A stretch of 64,000 bases of DNA. It comes from an uncultured Pontibacter sp. Lineage in GTDB: Bacteria > Bacteroidota > Bacteroidia > Cytophagales > Hymenobacteraceae. The stretch covers positions 110,324-174,323 of the forward strand of contig NZ_CANLMZ010000002.1 in the NCBI RefSeq assembly GCF_947492645.1, written 5' to 3'. Both the position numbers and the translations under genes were made by a program. Shown here piece after piece: positions 63,962 to 64,000 of this stretch (position 1 is its first letter; the number at the start of each line of letters is the position of its first letter). The notes under the pieces were generated by a model that saw only the letters and a list, made by a program, of their open reading frames with translations, did not search any database and was not told the origin of the DNA.

Positions 63962-63994
63962 TTGCAACGGATTGGGAAATGTTTCTTACCTTTG
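63962..63994 (+). promoter_or_regulatory. Tandem promoter 3
   Basis: TTGCAA at 63962-63967 and TACCTTTG at 63987-63994 followed by CAGCCC at the window edge, 105 nt after promoter 2. Spacer again 22 nt. Confidence 0.55.
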
Positions 63995-64000
63995 CAGCCC

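Larger units (their letters stand above)
63616..64000. other. Non-coding right edge: purA terminator and stable-RNA-type promoters
   Basis: No gene is supported here. It holds a terminator (63716-63752) and three copies of TACCTTTGCA at about 100-nt intervals, each listed separately. The 100-nt units between them are G/A-rich on the plus strand. The gene they drive starts beyond 64000. Confidence 0.65.
63787..64000 (+). repeat. Imperfect ~100-nt tandem repeat of the promoter region
   Basis: Two units (63787-63881 and 63882-63986) begin with the same TACCTTTGCATCCCGGTTC and share GAGGG, GGCTGA and GGAAAAT blocks in the same order, ending in a TTGCA element and TTTCT before the next copy. A third copy begins at 63987 and leaves the window. 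Confidence 0.7.

Noticed and set aside
1..64000. Defence system, prophage, transposon or CRISPR locus
   Set aside because: I looked for Cas, restriction, toxin-antitoxin, integrase, transposase and phage structural genes and found none; gene content is housekeeping, respiratory and envelope.

Overview
The window comes from a Bacteroidota chromosome, most likely order Cytophagales and Pontibacter-like (family Hymenobacteraceae). This placement is inferred from gene content, since no 16S rRNA lies inside. Supporting signs are a giant secreted protein with a type IX secretion tail, an Alternative Complex III respiratory cluster, the rpsF-rpsR-rplI order, many promoters with the Bacteroidota -7 element TAnnTTTG, and frequent TAATG/ATGA start-stop overlaps. 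The DNA is core chromosome. I see no insertion sequence, prophage, CRISPR array, toxin-antitoxin pair or recognisable defence island.

Layout. 1-8.1 kb: the 5' end of an M14 carboxypeptidase, a PepSY membrane protein and a 2104-residue Ig-repeat surface protein. 8.2-17.6 kb: secreted hydrolases (CocE/NonD, M14), a TIGR02117-family protein, a DinB-like protein, an SLC13 permease, twin small membrane proteins and a secreted cupin. 18-25 kb, minus strand: priA, a DUF255/SPATA20 thioredoxin-like protein, a GSCFA protein and the rpsF-rpsR-rplI operon. 25.5-42.4 kb, plus strand: one uninterrupted respiratory cluster, actABCDEF (quinol:cytochrome c oxidoreductase), then cytochrome oxidase subunits II and I, heme A and heme O synthases, two subunit-III-like proteins, subunit IV, a Sco copper chaperone, DUF420, a 90-residue CxxC protein and DUF983. 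This encodes quinol oxidation to O2 reduction plus cofactor assembly.

42.4-49.6 kb: a 1234-residue multi-TM sensor histidine kinase overlapping by 4 nt an 1163-residue putative outer-membrane barrel of unknown function. 49.7-54.9 kb: a secreted YciI protein, ADP-heptose epimerase (hldD), a metal/cobalamin ABC binding protein and permease without ATPase, a PTPS/QueD-family enzyme, lpxB and a 37-residue microprotein. 55.1-59.0 kb, minus strand: clpX, clpP, tig and tRNA-Leu(UAG). 59.2-63.6 kb, plus strand: relA/spoT, a Fur-family regulator, a STAS protein and purA. The right edge holds three tandem strong promoters of the type used for stable RNA, suggesting an rRNA operon just outside.

The most striking sequence-level signal is not a gene. 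The heptamer AAGTATA (complement TATACTT) occurs many times more often than chance through almost the whole window, in both orientations, inside and between genes, and once as an inverted pair forming a terminator stem. The best candidates for undescribed protein biology are the histidine kinase/outer-membrane barrel pair and the small proteins at the end of the oxidase cluster. All family assignments are from sequence recognition without database searches.
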